64,000 bases of DNA from Desulfurococcus mucosus DSM 2162 (GCF_000186365.1 NC_014961.1:1178001-1242000), one strand, 5' to 3'; positions 1 to 7,159 are shown, numbered from the stretch's first letter. Made by a program: numbers and translations. The notes: generated by a model from the letters alone, not told the origin.

Positions 1-62
1 AGAAAGATATATAAGCTTTCACAGTAGCCTCACTGTCCACGCCTCCATAAGAAGCAAAGGGG

Positions 63-498
63 TAGAACCATTTGTTCCACGGGTGGAGTGCAAGTGGACC
101 CGTATTGTTGATCCATCATGAACCATTTGTTCCAGGGTATGATTGCGAGTGGAGTCCAAGCCGTCTCAAGCGATCCCATGTTCATCCCACCCCTGGAACC
201 AAGGGTTCCGGGGGTGGTGTTCAAGTGAAACCCCTCCTACCAGTCCCCCACCCCTTTGCTTCAACTGGAAATAAATTTTATTGATTCTTCATTGCCTCCT
301 GAGAGAGGAGTAATTGCTTAAGTCAGTTTGTATAATGATTTATTTGTATAATAGCTTTGATCAATCATGGAAACTCGTAATGGTTTATTGGAAATGGAAC
401 ATGGGATCCGGGATTCCAGTGGAAGGGGAGGGGTGGGGGTGTTCTATTCAGGGTTTATAAGCCGGCAGTCTATTGAAACCTTTGGTTCCACCCCTGGG
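63..498. other. Candidate replication origin: ORB-like dyads around an AT-rich core
   Basis: No plausible gene is visible in the first 540 bases. Instead the stretch holds repeated hyphenated dyads of the form TGGAACMAANGGTTC: 65-80 and 120-135 (reading on the minus strand), 193-210 (plus, followed by a G-run at 211-214) and 475-490 (minus). A further TTCCAGTGGAA dyad at 414-424 runs directly into a G-rich string to 439, and a looser copy sits near 368-391. Between them, 268-370 is strikingly AT-rich. Orc1/Cdc6 origin boxes of crenarchaea combine a TGGAAAC-type dyad with a G-string and flank an AT-rich unwinding element, so the arrangement fits an origin. No orc1/cdc6 gene lies in the window, and other regulatory dyads are possible. 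Confidence 0.4.
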
Positions 499-522
499 CT
501 GCCGGTGGAGACCCCTCCACGG

Positions 523-531
523 TGTTTATAA
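523..531 (+). promoter_or_regulatory. TATA box of the RNase P RNA gene
   Basis: TTTATAAGG lies about 30 bases before the first paired base of the RNase P RNA (556), the usual archaeal TATA-to-start spacing. Confidence 0.6.
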
Positions 532-555
532 GGGGTTTACACTAGAGTTTGATAC

Positions 556-874
556 GCGGCCGGGCGCCCCACTCACGCCCCGGAACTGTGACGGGGTGAG
601 GAAACTCCGCACACCCCGTGGCAGTGCGGCCCCGTAAGGGGCACGGGCAGTCCCCGTGGCTACGGCACAGAAACGGTACGGCCACCACTGGATGGCGGTG
701 AAGACGGCCGAGCCCCGGTGACGGGGTTGCCAAGCCGTTGAGGACGGTGGTGGAGGCGTTGAAACGGCCGTCCCGCATGGTGCAAGGCCCGGTCCCGGTG
801 TGAGGGCCACGCGACCGGTGTGGGCCGCATAGACAAATGTGGGGTGAACAGAATGCGGGTTACGGCCCGGCCGC
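556..874 (+). ncRNA. rnpB: RNase P RNA
   Basis: This is the catalytic RNA of RNase P, which removes 5' leaders from pre-tRNAs. The ends pair perfectly as helix P1: GCGGCCGGGC at 556-565 with GCCCGGCCGC at 865-874. Conserved landmarks are in order: GAGGAAACTCCGC (CR-I) at 598-610, ACAGAAACGG (CR-IV) at 667-676 and ACAGAATGCGGGTTA (CR-V) at 848-862. The length of about 320 nucleotides and high GC fit a hyperthermophilic archaeal type A RNA. A TATA box sits at 523-531. The 3' end is only six bases from the end of the convergent tsr3 gene. The extreme termini are set by the P1 helix and may extend a few bases. Confidence 0.93.
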
Positions 875-880
875 GCTGTA

Positions 881-1402
881 TCAGCATGGAGGGCTGGCGG
901 GCCAAAACTCTGAGATCGCTGATTCCAGCTCACCGGGGGTTTTACTCTTCGAGTATGCGTCGAGGAGCTCCTTGTTGAGCTCGTGGAAGGTCTTCATCCA
1001 CTTATAGAGGCCGAGCAGCCTTGAGTACTCCTCGTGGAAGCCTGTTATGTAGAGTGATGCTGCAACAGCCTCTATGCTTGAAAGTATGCAGGGCTTACCG
1101 TAGTTGACAGGGTTGCCTGGTAGTAGTGGAGGCAGCTTCACATGGAGGCCCCTTATACCTGTGAACCTTGAGGGGCTGAGCCTCCTCCAGCTCGCGTCAA
1201 CCACTAGGATTCCCTGCTGCAATACTGTGTCACGTAGCCATGGGCCAAGGTATTCCTGGGAGTAGGGGTTCAGGACCACTGGCCTGGCTCTAAGCCTCCT
1301 AGCGTCGACTAGTGTGGCTAACCCCATTCTAACCATCTTCACCGCAGTGTTCTTCAAGGGGTCGTCCTCACGGTGCAGCAACACGTAGACATGTATGTTC
1401 AA
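881..1402 (-). CDS. tsr3: 16S rRNA aminocarboxypropyltransferase Tsr3 (DUF367)
   Basis: Tsr3 transfers the 3-amino-3-carboxypropyl group of S-adenosylmethionine to the hypermodified uridine of the small-subunit rRNA, acting late in ribosome maturation. Family blocks are clear: NPYSQEYLGPWL in the N-terminal RLI-like part, VVDASWRR, then LPPLLPGNPVNYGKPCILSS, and a C-terminal helical segment with YKWMKTFHELN. The TTG at 1400-1402 is preferred because GGGAGGC lies five bases upstream and the protein then starts with the family-typical beta strand, giving 173 residues; an ATG at 1456 would add 18 unconserved residues. The gene converges on rnpB. Confidence 0.85.
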   Translation of the reverse strand: MNIHVYVLLHREDDPLKNTAVKMVRMGLATLVDARRLRARPVVLNPYSQEYLGPWLRDTVLQQGILVVDASWRRLSPSRFTGIRGLHVKLPPLLPGNPVNYGKPCILSSIEAVAASLYITGFHEEYSRLLGLYKWMKTFHELNKELLDAYSKSKTPGELESAISEFWPASPPC

Positions 1403-1474
1403 AAGGCCGCCTCCCCCACGTACCCCGGCCACGGGATCACTAGTAGGTGGTTCCACCCTTAATATCCCGCATTG

Positions 1475-1553
1475 ACTGACCCCCTCCCCGCCCTAAAGGG
1501 GCGAGGGTTCCCTTAGGGCGGATCACCGGTTCCCCGCATCTGTTCGTGGTAAC
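1475..1553 (-). mobile_element. Relic of an IS200/IS605-family TnpB element (TnpB tail and hairpin end)
   Basis: Read on the minus strand this encodes a TnpB C-terminal tail (NRCGEPVIRPKGTLAP) running into a terminal hairpin built on the CCGCCCTAAAG motif. The region at 50907-50987 is a close relative, including the stretch GGTTCCCCGCATNTGTTCG. No other part of a transposase is present here. Confidence 0.6.
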
Positions 1554-1563
1554 ATTTATTATT
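1550..1563 (+). promoter_or_regulatory. Promoter of the Lrp-like gene
   Basis: AACATTTATTATT is centred about 26 bases before the ATG at 1584, implying a leaderless or nearly leaderless transcript. It abuts the TnpB-tail relic. Confidence 0.45.
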
Positions 1564-1583
1564 CCTGTGGACACAATAATAAC

Positions 1584-1847
1584 ATGGGGATGGCAATGGC
1601 GAAGTCATCGGCCATAATCCTCATTCAGACGGAGATAGGCGCGGAGGCCAAGGTCCTTGACGAACTCTTTAAGATACCCGAGGTGAAGGAGGCCTACGTA
1701 GTGTATGGAACCTACGACATAGTCCTGAAGATCGAGGCGGAGGCCCTTGAGAAGATAAGGGAGATAGTCACCAACAAGATAAGGAAGTACCCTGACATAA
1801 GGACAACCGTCACAATGATAATCGTGGAGGAGAAGGTGAGGCAGTAG
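1584..1847 (+). CDS. Stand-alone Lrp/AsnC effector-binding (RAM) domain protein
   Basis: This 87-residue protein consists only of the alpha-beta sandwich effector domain of Lrp/AsnC regulators; the DNA-binding helix-turn-helix is absent. The pattern is typical: strand AIILIQTEIG, helix with EAKVLDELFKIPEVKEAYVVYG, the TYDIVLKIEAE strand and a C-terminal TTVTMIIVEE strand. Such proteins form octameric rings, bind amino acids and may modulate full-length Lrp partners. Three ATGs lie in phase within 16 bases (1584, 1590, 1596); there is no Shine-Dalgarno and a TATA box lies 26 bases upstream, so a leaderless start at 1584 is plausible. The gene lies between two TnpB-element end motifs. Confidence 0.85.
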   Translation: MGMAMAKSSAIILIQTEIGAEAKVLDELFKIPEVKEAYVVYGTYDIVLKIEAEALEKIREIVTNKIRKYPDIRTTVTMIIVEEKVRQ

Positions 1848-1872
1848 CCGCTTCTTCACGCTTATCCCATTT

Positions 1873-1880
1873 CTTTTTTT
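1873..1880 (+). terminator. T-run terminator after the Lrp-like gene
   Basis: Eight consecutive T residues 25 bases after the stop codon, the usual crenarchaeal termination signal. Confidence 0.5.
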
Positions 1881-1939
1881 AAGATTTAGGGAGAGGCCTC
1901 GTGCCTATCGATGCCTCCATGATTCACCCTGCCTTGCTC

Positions 1940-1980
1940 TGACCTCCTCCCGCCCTAAAGGGTGAGGCTTCCAGTCGTAA
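1940..1980. repeat. TnpB-element end motif (second end)
   Basis: The motif TGACCTCCTCCCGCCCTAAA followed by GGTGAGGCTTCCAGTCGTAA is a member of the end family seen at 4402-4443, 41203-41246 and 51145-51180. Together with 1475-1553 it brackets the Lrp-like gene. Confidence 0.55.
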
Positions 1981-1999
1981 TAAGGTATGGGAGGATTAG

Positions 2000-2105
2000 T
2001 GGACCGGCCGGGACTTGAACCCGGGACCTCCGCCTTTCCTCGACCTCGGTGAAGCCTGGAGAGGCCATGCAAGGGCGGCGCTCTTCCAGGCTGAGCTACC
2101 GGCCC
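2000..2105 (-). tRNA. tRNA-Ala (TGC) with a 32-base intron
   Basis: On the minus strand a full cloverleaf is visible: acceptor GGGCCGG/CCGGTCC, D arm GCTCAGCCTGGAAGAGC, anticodon stem CCGCC/GGCGG and T arm with GGGTTCAAGTCCC. The third acceptor pair is G-U, the alanine identity element, and the discriminator is A. The anticodon TGC (2069-2071) is followed by A37 and then an intron at 2036-2067, the canonical archaeal position 37/38, to be excised by the splicing endonuclease. CCA is not encoded. Confidence 0.95.
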
Positions 2106-2150
2106 ACCATTATTCACTGTGATTGATAGCCGGGTTTTAAAGGTTTGACG

Positions 2151-3236
2151 CTACCTTGTGATTTTCGCCTTCGAAAGCTCCTCAAGTACTCCACGTGCTT
2201 CTGGATCACTTTCTATACGTCTCCTTATGGGGTCTAGGAGCTTGTTTAACGCGTTGGCTGTAGCCTTCTTCAAGTCTAATGGGTGGATCTCGCCGTTCAC
2301 ATACATTTTCTCCAGGTCAGCGTAGTTTTCAACGATGATGGTTCCCCCGTATTTCTCAGGTCTCTCCACTACTAGCTTGAAGCCCTCCTGCTGGAACAGG
2401 AGGTACTTGTTGATCTCCACTATAGGGTTGAATTCCACCGTTCGCGGGGGACAGTAGGCTTTAAGGATTTTGGCTTCAACGGCTTCAGGGCTGTCGTGCA
2501 CGAATACAGCGGTCTCAGGCTTACTCTTACTCATCTTCACACTGGCTGCCACTTCATCATATTCTCCGCCACCCATTCTCTCGCCGGGTCCCTGCAGCCC
2601 TGTTATTATCGGGGTGTGAATTGCCACGGGTTTCCTGCGTCCAAGCCTCTCCGCTATGTCCCTGGTCAACATGTGTGCTTTCCTTTGATCCATTCCCCCT
2701 AAAGCTATGTCGAGGTCCAGGTAGAATATGTCGGTTACCTGCATCAAGGGATATATCAGCTTAGAGAAGTCTGTCTCCCCCTCATCCATCCTACGCCCCA
2801 TTATCGTGAGTGCTCTCCTAACCCTTGCAAGGCTCGTGTGCTTCGCCGCCCTCAGCAGTGTCGCCCAGTAGTCCTTATCGCTCGCCAACTCCTCTGCATC
2901 AATGTATTTCACACTGGACTCAGGAACCCCTATGGCGTCCAACACTATCCTCGTGTACCTCGCCGCCTTGCGAATCAACTCCATGTCCCCGCCCAGCTTG
3001 TCATTTATGTAGGCGTGCCAGGTTGCTTCGAGAATGTGGAAGTCCACGCCGGCTTTAACGAGATCCCTGACCTTGAACATCCAGACAAGCCATCCTACAT
3101 GTACGAGTCCACTGGGCTCGAACCCTATGTATCCCCGGGGCCTGGGCTTCTCCTCGAAGACTTTCCTGAGCTCCTCGACTGTTACAACTTCAACCGTGTT
3201 CCGTGCGGCGAGGCCGACCTTTACATCTATGTCCAT
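2151..3236 (-). CDS. tyrS: Tyrosyl-tRNA synthetase
   Basis: This class I synthetase charges tRNA-Tyr. The 361-residue protein shows the archaeal/eukaryotic TyrRS layout: a HIGH-like loop GFEPSGLVHVGW near residue 42, the tyrosine-binding region with YPLMQVTDIFYLDLDIALGGMDQRKAHM, and the KMSKS loop in SVKMSKSKPETAVF, followed by a short C-terminal anticodon-binding helical domain. No S4 domain is present, as expected for archaeal enzymes. The ATG at 3234-3236 has GGTGA five bases upstream and starts at the natural family N-terminus; the open frame continues to 3389 but that extension is not conserved-looking. The only good TATA lies far upstream (see 3237-3552). Confidence 0.93.
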   Translation of the reverse strand: MDIDVKVGLAARNTVEVVTVEELRKVFEEKPRPRGYIGFEPSGLVHVGWLVWMFKVRDLVKAGVDFHILEATWHAYINDKLGGDMELIRKAARYTRIVLDAIGVPESSVKYIDAEELASDKDYWATLLRAAKHTSLARVRRALTIMGRRMDEGETDFSKLIYPLMQVTDIFYLDLDIALGGMDQRKAHMLTRDIAERLGRRKPVAIHTPIITGLQGPGERMGGGEYDEVAASVKMSKSKPETAVFVHDSPEAVEAKILKAYCPPRTVEFNPIVEINKYLLFQQEGFKLVVERPEKYGGTIIVENYADLEKMYVNGEIHPLDLKKATANALNKLLDPIRRRIESDPEARGVLEELSKAKITR

Positions 3237-3552
3237 GGGATCACCATGCGGTTTCAAGCAATGAGTATATCTAGCAGTGAAGCAGGATAAAAACACTACC
3301 ATGGAGCCCGCGGCGAGGGCTTTGAGCAGAGTGGTAGGGGACCCGGGTATGGCTGCATACATGTGAGGAGTGTCCCCCACCCCTAACACTTGTGGTCATC
3401 GAGGCCAACGGCTCTCCTCCCACAAGCTCCTCTAGGTGGGAGCGGGGCTGTCACCTAGAACTATCGTGGTGTATACCCTTATATCCCTTCTGGCCTTCCC
3501 ACCGCTTCAAAAGGCAGTGGCTCCCTGGTGCTTGATTGCAATGGGTGAAAAA
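3237..3552. other. 316-base intergenic region upstream of tyrS
   Basis: No convincing gene is seen. On the minus strand GGATATAAGG at about 3477-3486 is a good TATA box, which would give tyrS a leader of roughly 200 bases. The leader contains an imperfect hairpin (3420-3450, CTCCCAC pairing with GTGGGAG). The in-phase open frame from 3389 overlaps it but lacks a convincing start. Confidence 0.4.
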
Positions 3553-4239
3553 CTATGGGTATGTGAGGGTTCCACCGGGCTTTAACACCACTACTTTAAC
3601 CCCTGTCTTGGCTTCGACGAGTCTCTTGAACTCCTCTGGGTCGGCCTGTATCAGTGGGAATGTATTGTAGTGCATTGGTATAGCTATCTTGGGCTTGATT
3701 AACTCCACGGCTTTAACGGCTTCACGTATACCCATCGTGAAGTGTCCTCCTATGGGTAGCATGGCTACGTCGGGTCTGTAGAGCTCACCTATCAGGGCCA
3801 TCTCGCTGAACAGCCCGGTGTCGCCTGCATGGTACACTGTTAGGTCTCTCCCATGTACGATCACACCGGTGGGCGAGCCCCTTGTACTGCTGTGTGTTGC
3901 AGGCGTTAACACTACTTCTACATCACTTATCTTAAGTGCTCCGCCAATGTTTCCGCCCACTGCTTTCACGCCTCTTTCCTCAGCGTATAATGCTGTCTCG
4001 TATATGCCGATCAACGTGGCCCCCGTGGCCTTCGCCAACTCTATGGCGTTCCCCATGTGGTCTCCGTGATCATGCGTGACGATCACGTAGTCTATCCTCC
4101 TATCCCTGTAATCGCCCACCTTCACCGGGCTCAACGGGTTTTCAACCCAGGGGTCGATCAATATGTTTTTAACGGCACCGTCTAGGCCTGTGAGAGTTAT
4201 CTCGAAGAAGCTGTGGCCGAGGTACTTGATTACACCCAT
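3553..4239 (-). CDS. UPF0173 metal-dependent hydrolase (metallo-beta-lactamase fold)
   Basis: A 228-residue single-domain metallo-beta-lactamase-fold hydrolase of the UPF0173 group. The metal ligands are visible in order: GHS near the N-terminus, THDHGDHMGNA, THSS, the bridging aspartate in HAGDTGLF, and the late histidine motifs GGHFTMG and PMHYNT. The substrate is unknown; the family occurs widely in archaea and some bacteria and is not RNase Z. The ATG at 4239 starts directly with the first beta strand (MGVIKYLGHSFFEI), and the length matches relatives of 225-230 residues. It is divergent from map, separated by a transposon-end relic. Confidence 0.85.
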   Translation of the reverse strand: MGVIKYLGHSFFEITLTGLDGAVKNILIDPWVENPLSPVKVGDYRDRRIDYVIVTHDHGDHMGNAIELAKATGATLIGIYETALYAEERGVKAVGGNIGGALKISDVEVVLTPATHSSTRGSPTGVIVHGRDLTVYHAGDTGLFSEMALIGELYRPDVAMLPIGGHFTMGIREAVKAVELIKPKIAIPMHYNTFPLIQADPEEFKRLVEAKTGVKVVVLKPGGTLTYP

Positions 4240-4385
4240 GCCGGGTCACCGGGCTCCACAAGATATCTCTATTGATCGAGGGCTATATATCCTGCCGGCC
4301 TCTGAAGAAACTACATGGAAAAAGAGTTAAGGCGATACTCATAGAGGAAGAAAAATCATGTAAAGTCGGCTACGGCTCACTGCTT

Positions 4386-4443
4386 CCCGCATCTGTTCCG
4401 GGTTCGCAGTCGAGAGCCTCGTCCTTTAGGGTGGAGGGTCAAC
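4386..4443. repeat. Solo TnpB-element end motif
   Basis: CCCGCATCTGTTC followed by CGAGAGCCTCGTCCTTTAGG and GTGGAGGGTCA matches the end motifs at 1475-1553 and 1940-1980, in inverted combination. It lies 70 bases before map, with no transposase nearby, so it reads as a fossil end. A 62-codon open frame across it (4272-4460) is not credible. Confidence 0.5.
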
Positions 4444-4510
4444 GCAGTGTTAATAAGTGATCTAAGTGATCGCCATTCAACCGGGGTTCATTGACGCCCG
4501 GTGGCTGGGC

Positions 4511-5401
4511 ATGCTCTCGGATGACGCGGTCTCCAAGCTGAAGCGGGCTGGATGGATAGCGAGAGTTGTAAGGGAGGAGGCTGCTAAACTAGTGAAGCCG
4601 GGTATGAGTCTCCTTGAGGTAGCCGAGCGCGTTGAGGGCAGGATAAGGGAGCTTGGCGGCGAGCCGGCTTTCCCAGTGAACATAGGGGTCAACCATGTTG
4701 CAGCCCACTATACTCCTCCACCCGGTGACAGCAGCATTATACCTGACGGATCTATTGTGAAGATTGATCTAGGTGTGCATGTCGACGGCTACATAGCTGA
4801 CACAGCGACAACTGTTTCATTCAACCCGGCTTACGAAGGGCTTGTTGAGGCATCGCAACGCGCGTTGGAAAGAGTTGTCGAATTCGTGAAGCCCGGGGTC
4901 AAGGCGAGCGAGATAGGGAGGATCATAGAGGAGACGATTAAGTCGAGGGGGTTCAACCCCGTGAGAAACCTCAGCGGGCACAGCATAGACCAGTACGTGA
5001 TACACTCGGGGCTCAGCATACCGAATTACAACGACTTCTTCGCTGGATGGAGGCTGGGACCCGGCGTGTACGCTGTGGAGCCATTCGCCTCAACAGGCGT
5101 CGGCCTTGTGTCAGAGGGGAGGAGCGTTACGATATATTCACTTAAAAGGAAGAAGGCCAGGCTACCCCCTGGTGTCGTAGAGGTCTACGAGAAAGTATTC
5201 AATGAGAGGAGGACGCTCCCATTTGCCGAGAGATGGCTGTTGAAGTACACTGGTAACCCCCAGATGGCAGTACGCTTCATGGCTAAGGCCGGGGTGCTCC
5301 ACGAGTACCCGGTGCTGGTTGAGAGGTCCGGGGGATTGGTGTCGCAGTTCGAGCACACGTTCATAGTGACCCAGAGCGACGTCATAGTGACCACTATTTG
5401 A
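4511..5401 (+). CDS. map: Methionine aminopeptidase, type II
   Basis: Removes the initiator methionine from nascent proteins. The pita-bread fold residues are all visible: histidine in NVAAH-like NHVAAHY, the two metal aspartates in VKIDLGVHVDGYIADTA, histidine in NLSGHSID, and the glutamates in YAVEPFAS and QFEHTFIV. A helical insertion between the last histidine and the first glutamate region marks type II. The ATG at 4511 gives MLSDDAVSKLKRAG, the normal start for archaeal type II enzymes, with GGTGG ten bases upstream; a GTG at 4466 would add 15 residues. The resulting length is 296 residues. The gene appears monocistronic and ends before a GC-rich hairpin. Confidence 0.92.
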   Translation: MLSDDAVSKLKRAGWIARVVREEAAKLVKPGMSLLEVAERVEGRIRELGGEPAFPVNIGVNHVAAHYTPPPGDSSIIPDGSIVKIDLGVHVDGYIADTATTVSFNPAYEGLVEASQRALERVVEFVKPGVKASEIGRIIEETIKSRGFNPVRNLSGHSIDQYVIHSGLSIPNYNDFFAGWRLGPGVYAVEPFASTGVGLVSEGRSVTIYSLKRKKARLPPGVVEVYEKVFNERRTLPFAERWLLKYTGNPQMAVRFMAKAGVLHEYPVLVERSGGLVSQFEHTFIVTQSDVIVTTI

Positions 5402-5415
5402 AGCCGGCCTTATCA

Positions 5416-5432
5416 CGGGGGTGATCACCCCG
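5416..5432 (+). terminator. GC-rich hairpin after map
   Basis: CGGGGGTGATCACCCCG is a self-complementary stem 15 bases after the map stop, without a T-run; a terminator role is only suggested. Confidence 0.3.
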
Positions 5433-5449
5433 GCTAGCCGGGGAGCAAG

Positions 5450-5461
5450 AAACTTATAAAC
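5450..5461 (+). promoter_or_regulatory. Putative promoter upstream of the DUF1512 gene
   Basis: AACTTATAAACT is a good crenarchaeal TATA box, but it lies about 170 bases before the DUF1512 start, implying a leader. Two small open frames in the leader (from 5486 and 5495) have no clear ribosome binding site. Confidence 0.4.
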
Positions 5462-5625
5462 TCCTCCAGCCCTTGAATTCATTGAGTGATTATATGTGGC
5501 AGCCCTGCGTCGATGAAGGTTGCCTCCATACCCGGGGAGCTGGGCGGGGTGGAGCCTGGTTCAGGCTTGTCTACATGTGGATGCAGCCTGGACCCCGGTG
5601 CCCTCTATAGTGGAGTGGATGCGCG

Positions 5626-6720
5626 ATGGATGGGGATACGACCTCGCTCATAATACAGGTGATCTGGCTCATACTCTTCTTCCTGATTGTAACCGGGCTT
5701 AACCAGAAGATCCAGATGAAGATATGGATCACTGATATACGTATGAAGCTCGGCTTGATCAGCAGCATCGTGGAGGAGGATAAGCAGAGGGCGAAGAACA
5801 TGTTAAGGAACCTGGGTCTCCAGACACCTGAGGTGCTTGTGGACAGGGTGATAGAGTTCTTCACTATAGAGCCCGTTGAAGTGGAGCCGATAGACATAAT
5901 AAAGAGAATGGATCACTTGATCCGGACAACCGATACAACCGTCAGGAAGATGGTTGAGTCAAGCCTGCCGCACGTGGGGAAGTATGAGAGAAGCCTCGTG
6001 GAGACAACGCTCTCAATAGTTGGAGTACTCCACATGATCTACAAGGTTGTAAGACACTACTTGTTGACTGGTGAAAAAGAGAACAACTGGATACTGATAA
6101 TGCAGCTACAGTTACAGATGCCCCAGATATTGAAGTATGTGAACACGTATCATGAAGCCCTCGACGCCTTCACAACGGGGAAACCCATAGGCGACGGTGT
6201 TGGACCGCTGGTAGCATACAGGCTCATAGAGTCAGGTAAGAAGGTCTCGACAAGGGTGCTCGAGGACACGTCTATCACGGAGCTATGGTATAAGGATAGG
6301 AGGATATTCGTCGTGAAAGCCGAGGGACCCGGCAGCAATGTAGGGCATCCAGGAGCCGTTATAAGCAGGCTTGTCGACGAGTTGAACGGTGGGGTAGACC
6401 TCATAATCACGGTTGACGCGGCATTGAAGCTTGAGGGGGAGTCAACGGGCTCGATTGCCGAGGGTGTTGGCGCAGCGATAGGTGACCCGGGCCCGGAGAA
6501 GATAGCTATAGAGAGGGCTGCCTCAAAGCACGGGATCCCCTTGAGGGCGCTCATAGTTAAGATGGATTTACGTGAAGCCATAACGGTTATGCGTAAGGAG
6601 ATCTTTGAAAGCGCTGAGACAACACTGAAGTATCTTGAGAAAATCATGGAGGAGCATACTAAGCCGTATTCAACAATAATAGTGGCTGGGATAGGGAACA
6701 CCATGGGGATACCTGGGTGA
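5626..6720 (+). CDS. DUF1512 family membrane-anchored protein
   Basis: This 364-residue protein resembles the DUF1512 family of crenarchaea, whose function is unknown. It begins with one transmembrane helix (about residues 7-24, SLIIQVIWLILFFLIVTGL), followed by a soluble part. The soluble part has a helical region, and then an alpha-beta region from about 180 with GKPIGDGVGPLVAYRLI and GPGSNVGHPGAVI, suggestive of a nucleotide or phosphate-binding fold. The start ATG follows GTGGAGTGGATGCGCG. The next gene, a small TM zinc-ribbon protein, starts eight bases after the stop, so the two are probably cotranscribed and may work together at the membrane; that link is inference. Confidence 0.7.
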   Translation: MDGDTTSLIIQVIWLILFFLIVTGLNQKIQMKIWITDIRMKLGLISSIVEEDKQRAKNMLRNLGLQTPEVLVDRVIEFFTIEPVEVEPIDIIKRMDHLIRTTDTTVRKMVESSLPHVGKYERSLVETTLSIVGVLHMIYKVVRHYLLTGEKENNWILIMQLQLQMPQILKYVNTYHEALDAFTTGKPIGDGVGPLVAYRLIESGKKVSTRVLEDTSITELWYKDRRIFVVKAEGPGSNVGHPGAVISRLVDELNGGVDLIITVDAALKLEGESTGSIAEGVGAAIGDPGPEKIAIERAASKHGIPLRALIVKMDLREAITVMRKEIFESAETTLKYLEKIMEEHTKPYSTIIVAGIGNTMGIPG

Positions 6721-6727
6721 GGCAGCC

Positions 6728-7012
6728 GTGAACCTAGACCCTAACACACTATACAATATATTGATGCTCGCAATAGTGGTAGCCCTAATAGTCTACCTCT
6801 ACCTTGAGTCCCGCCCCAGGAAGCCTCAGAGAGAGGAGTATGTAACCAGGGTTCTGCTTAAATGCACAAGCTGCGGCTACAGGATTGAAAGGGACTTCGA
6901 GGCAGGGGACTTCATAGGGCTTGAGAAAGGCAAGTGCCCTAAGTGTGGTGGTGCAACGAAGATCACGGGTATCTACGCTGTCGAGAAGAGTAAGGTTTTA
7001 AAACCCCAGTAA
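6728..7012 (+). CDS. Small membrane-anchored zinc-ribbon protein
   Basis: A 94-residue protein with an N-terminal transmembrane helix (about residues 9-27, YNILMLAIVVALIVYLYLE), a basic linker and a single zinc ribbon with ligands CTSC and CPKC about 25 residues apart. The start is GTG at 6728. It is tightly linked to the DUF1512 gene upstream. I do not recognise a characterised family. The last codons contain the TATA box for the 5S rRNA gene. Confidence 0.7.
   Translation: MNLDPNTLYNILMLAIVVALIVYLYLESRPRKPQREEYVTRVLLKCTSCGYRIERDFEAGDFIGLEKGKCPKCGGATKITGIYAVEKSKVLKPQ
6992..7003 (+). promoter_or_regulatory. TATA box of the 5S rRNA gene, inside the preceding CDS
   Basis: GGTTTTAAAACC at the last codons of the zinc-ribbon gene lies about 27-30 bases before the 5S start. 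Confidence 0.5.
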
Positions 7013-7028
7013 TAGATTATGGGACTAC

Positions 7029-7159
7029 GGTGCCCGACCCGGCCATAGTGGCCGGGCAACACCCGGTCTCGTTTCGAACCCGGAAGTTAAGCCGGCCACG
7101 TCAGAACGGCCGTGAGGTCCGAGAGGCCTCGCAGCCGTTCTGAGCTGGGATCGGGCACC
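7029..7159 (+). rRNA. rrf: 5S ribosomal RNA
   Basis: The ends pair (GGTGCCCG at 7029-7036 with CGGGCACC at 7152-7159) as helix I, and the interior carries the diagnostic archaeal block CGAACCCGGAAGTTAAGCC at 7075-7093 plus a GC-rich helix IV/V. The length is about 131 nucleotides. It is not linked to 16S or 23S genes here, as is usual in many crenarchaea. Confidence 0.93.

Noticed and set aside
30-284. Open frames on both strands in the first 300 bases
   Set aside because: They run through the dyad repeats, have no ribosome binding site and look like low-complexity translations of the repeats.
526-933. Several long minus-strand frames across 526-933
   Set aside because: They are shadows of the highly GC-rich RNase P RNA gene.
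4272-4460. 62-codon plus-strand ORF before map
   Set aside because: It crosses the transposon-end relic and has no conserved or codon-biased features.
5486-5653. 55-codon GTG-started ORF overlapping the DUF1512 start
   Set aside because: No Shine-Dalgarno, unusual composition, and it overlaps a well-supported gene.
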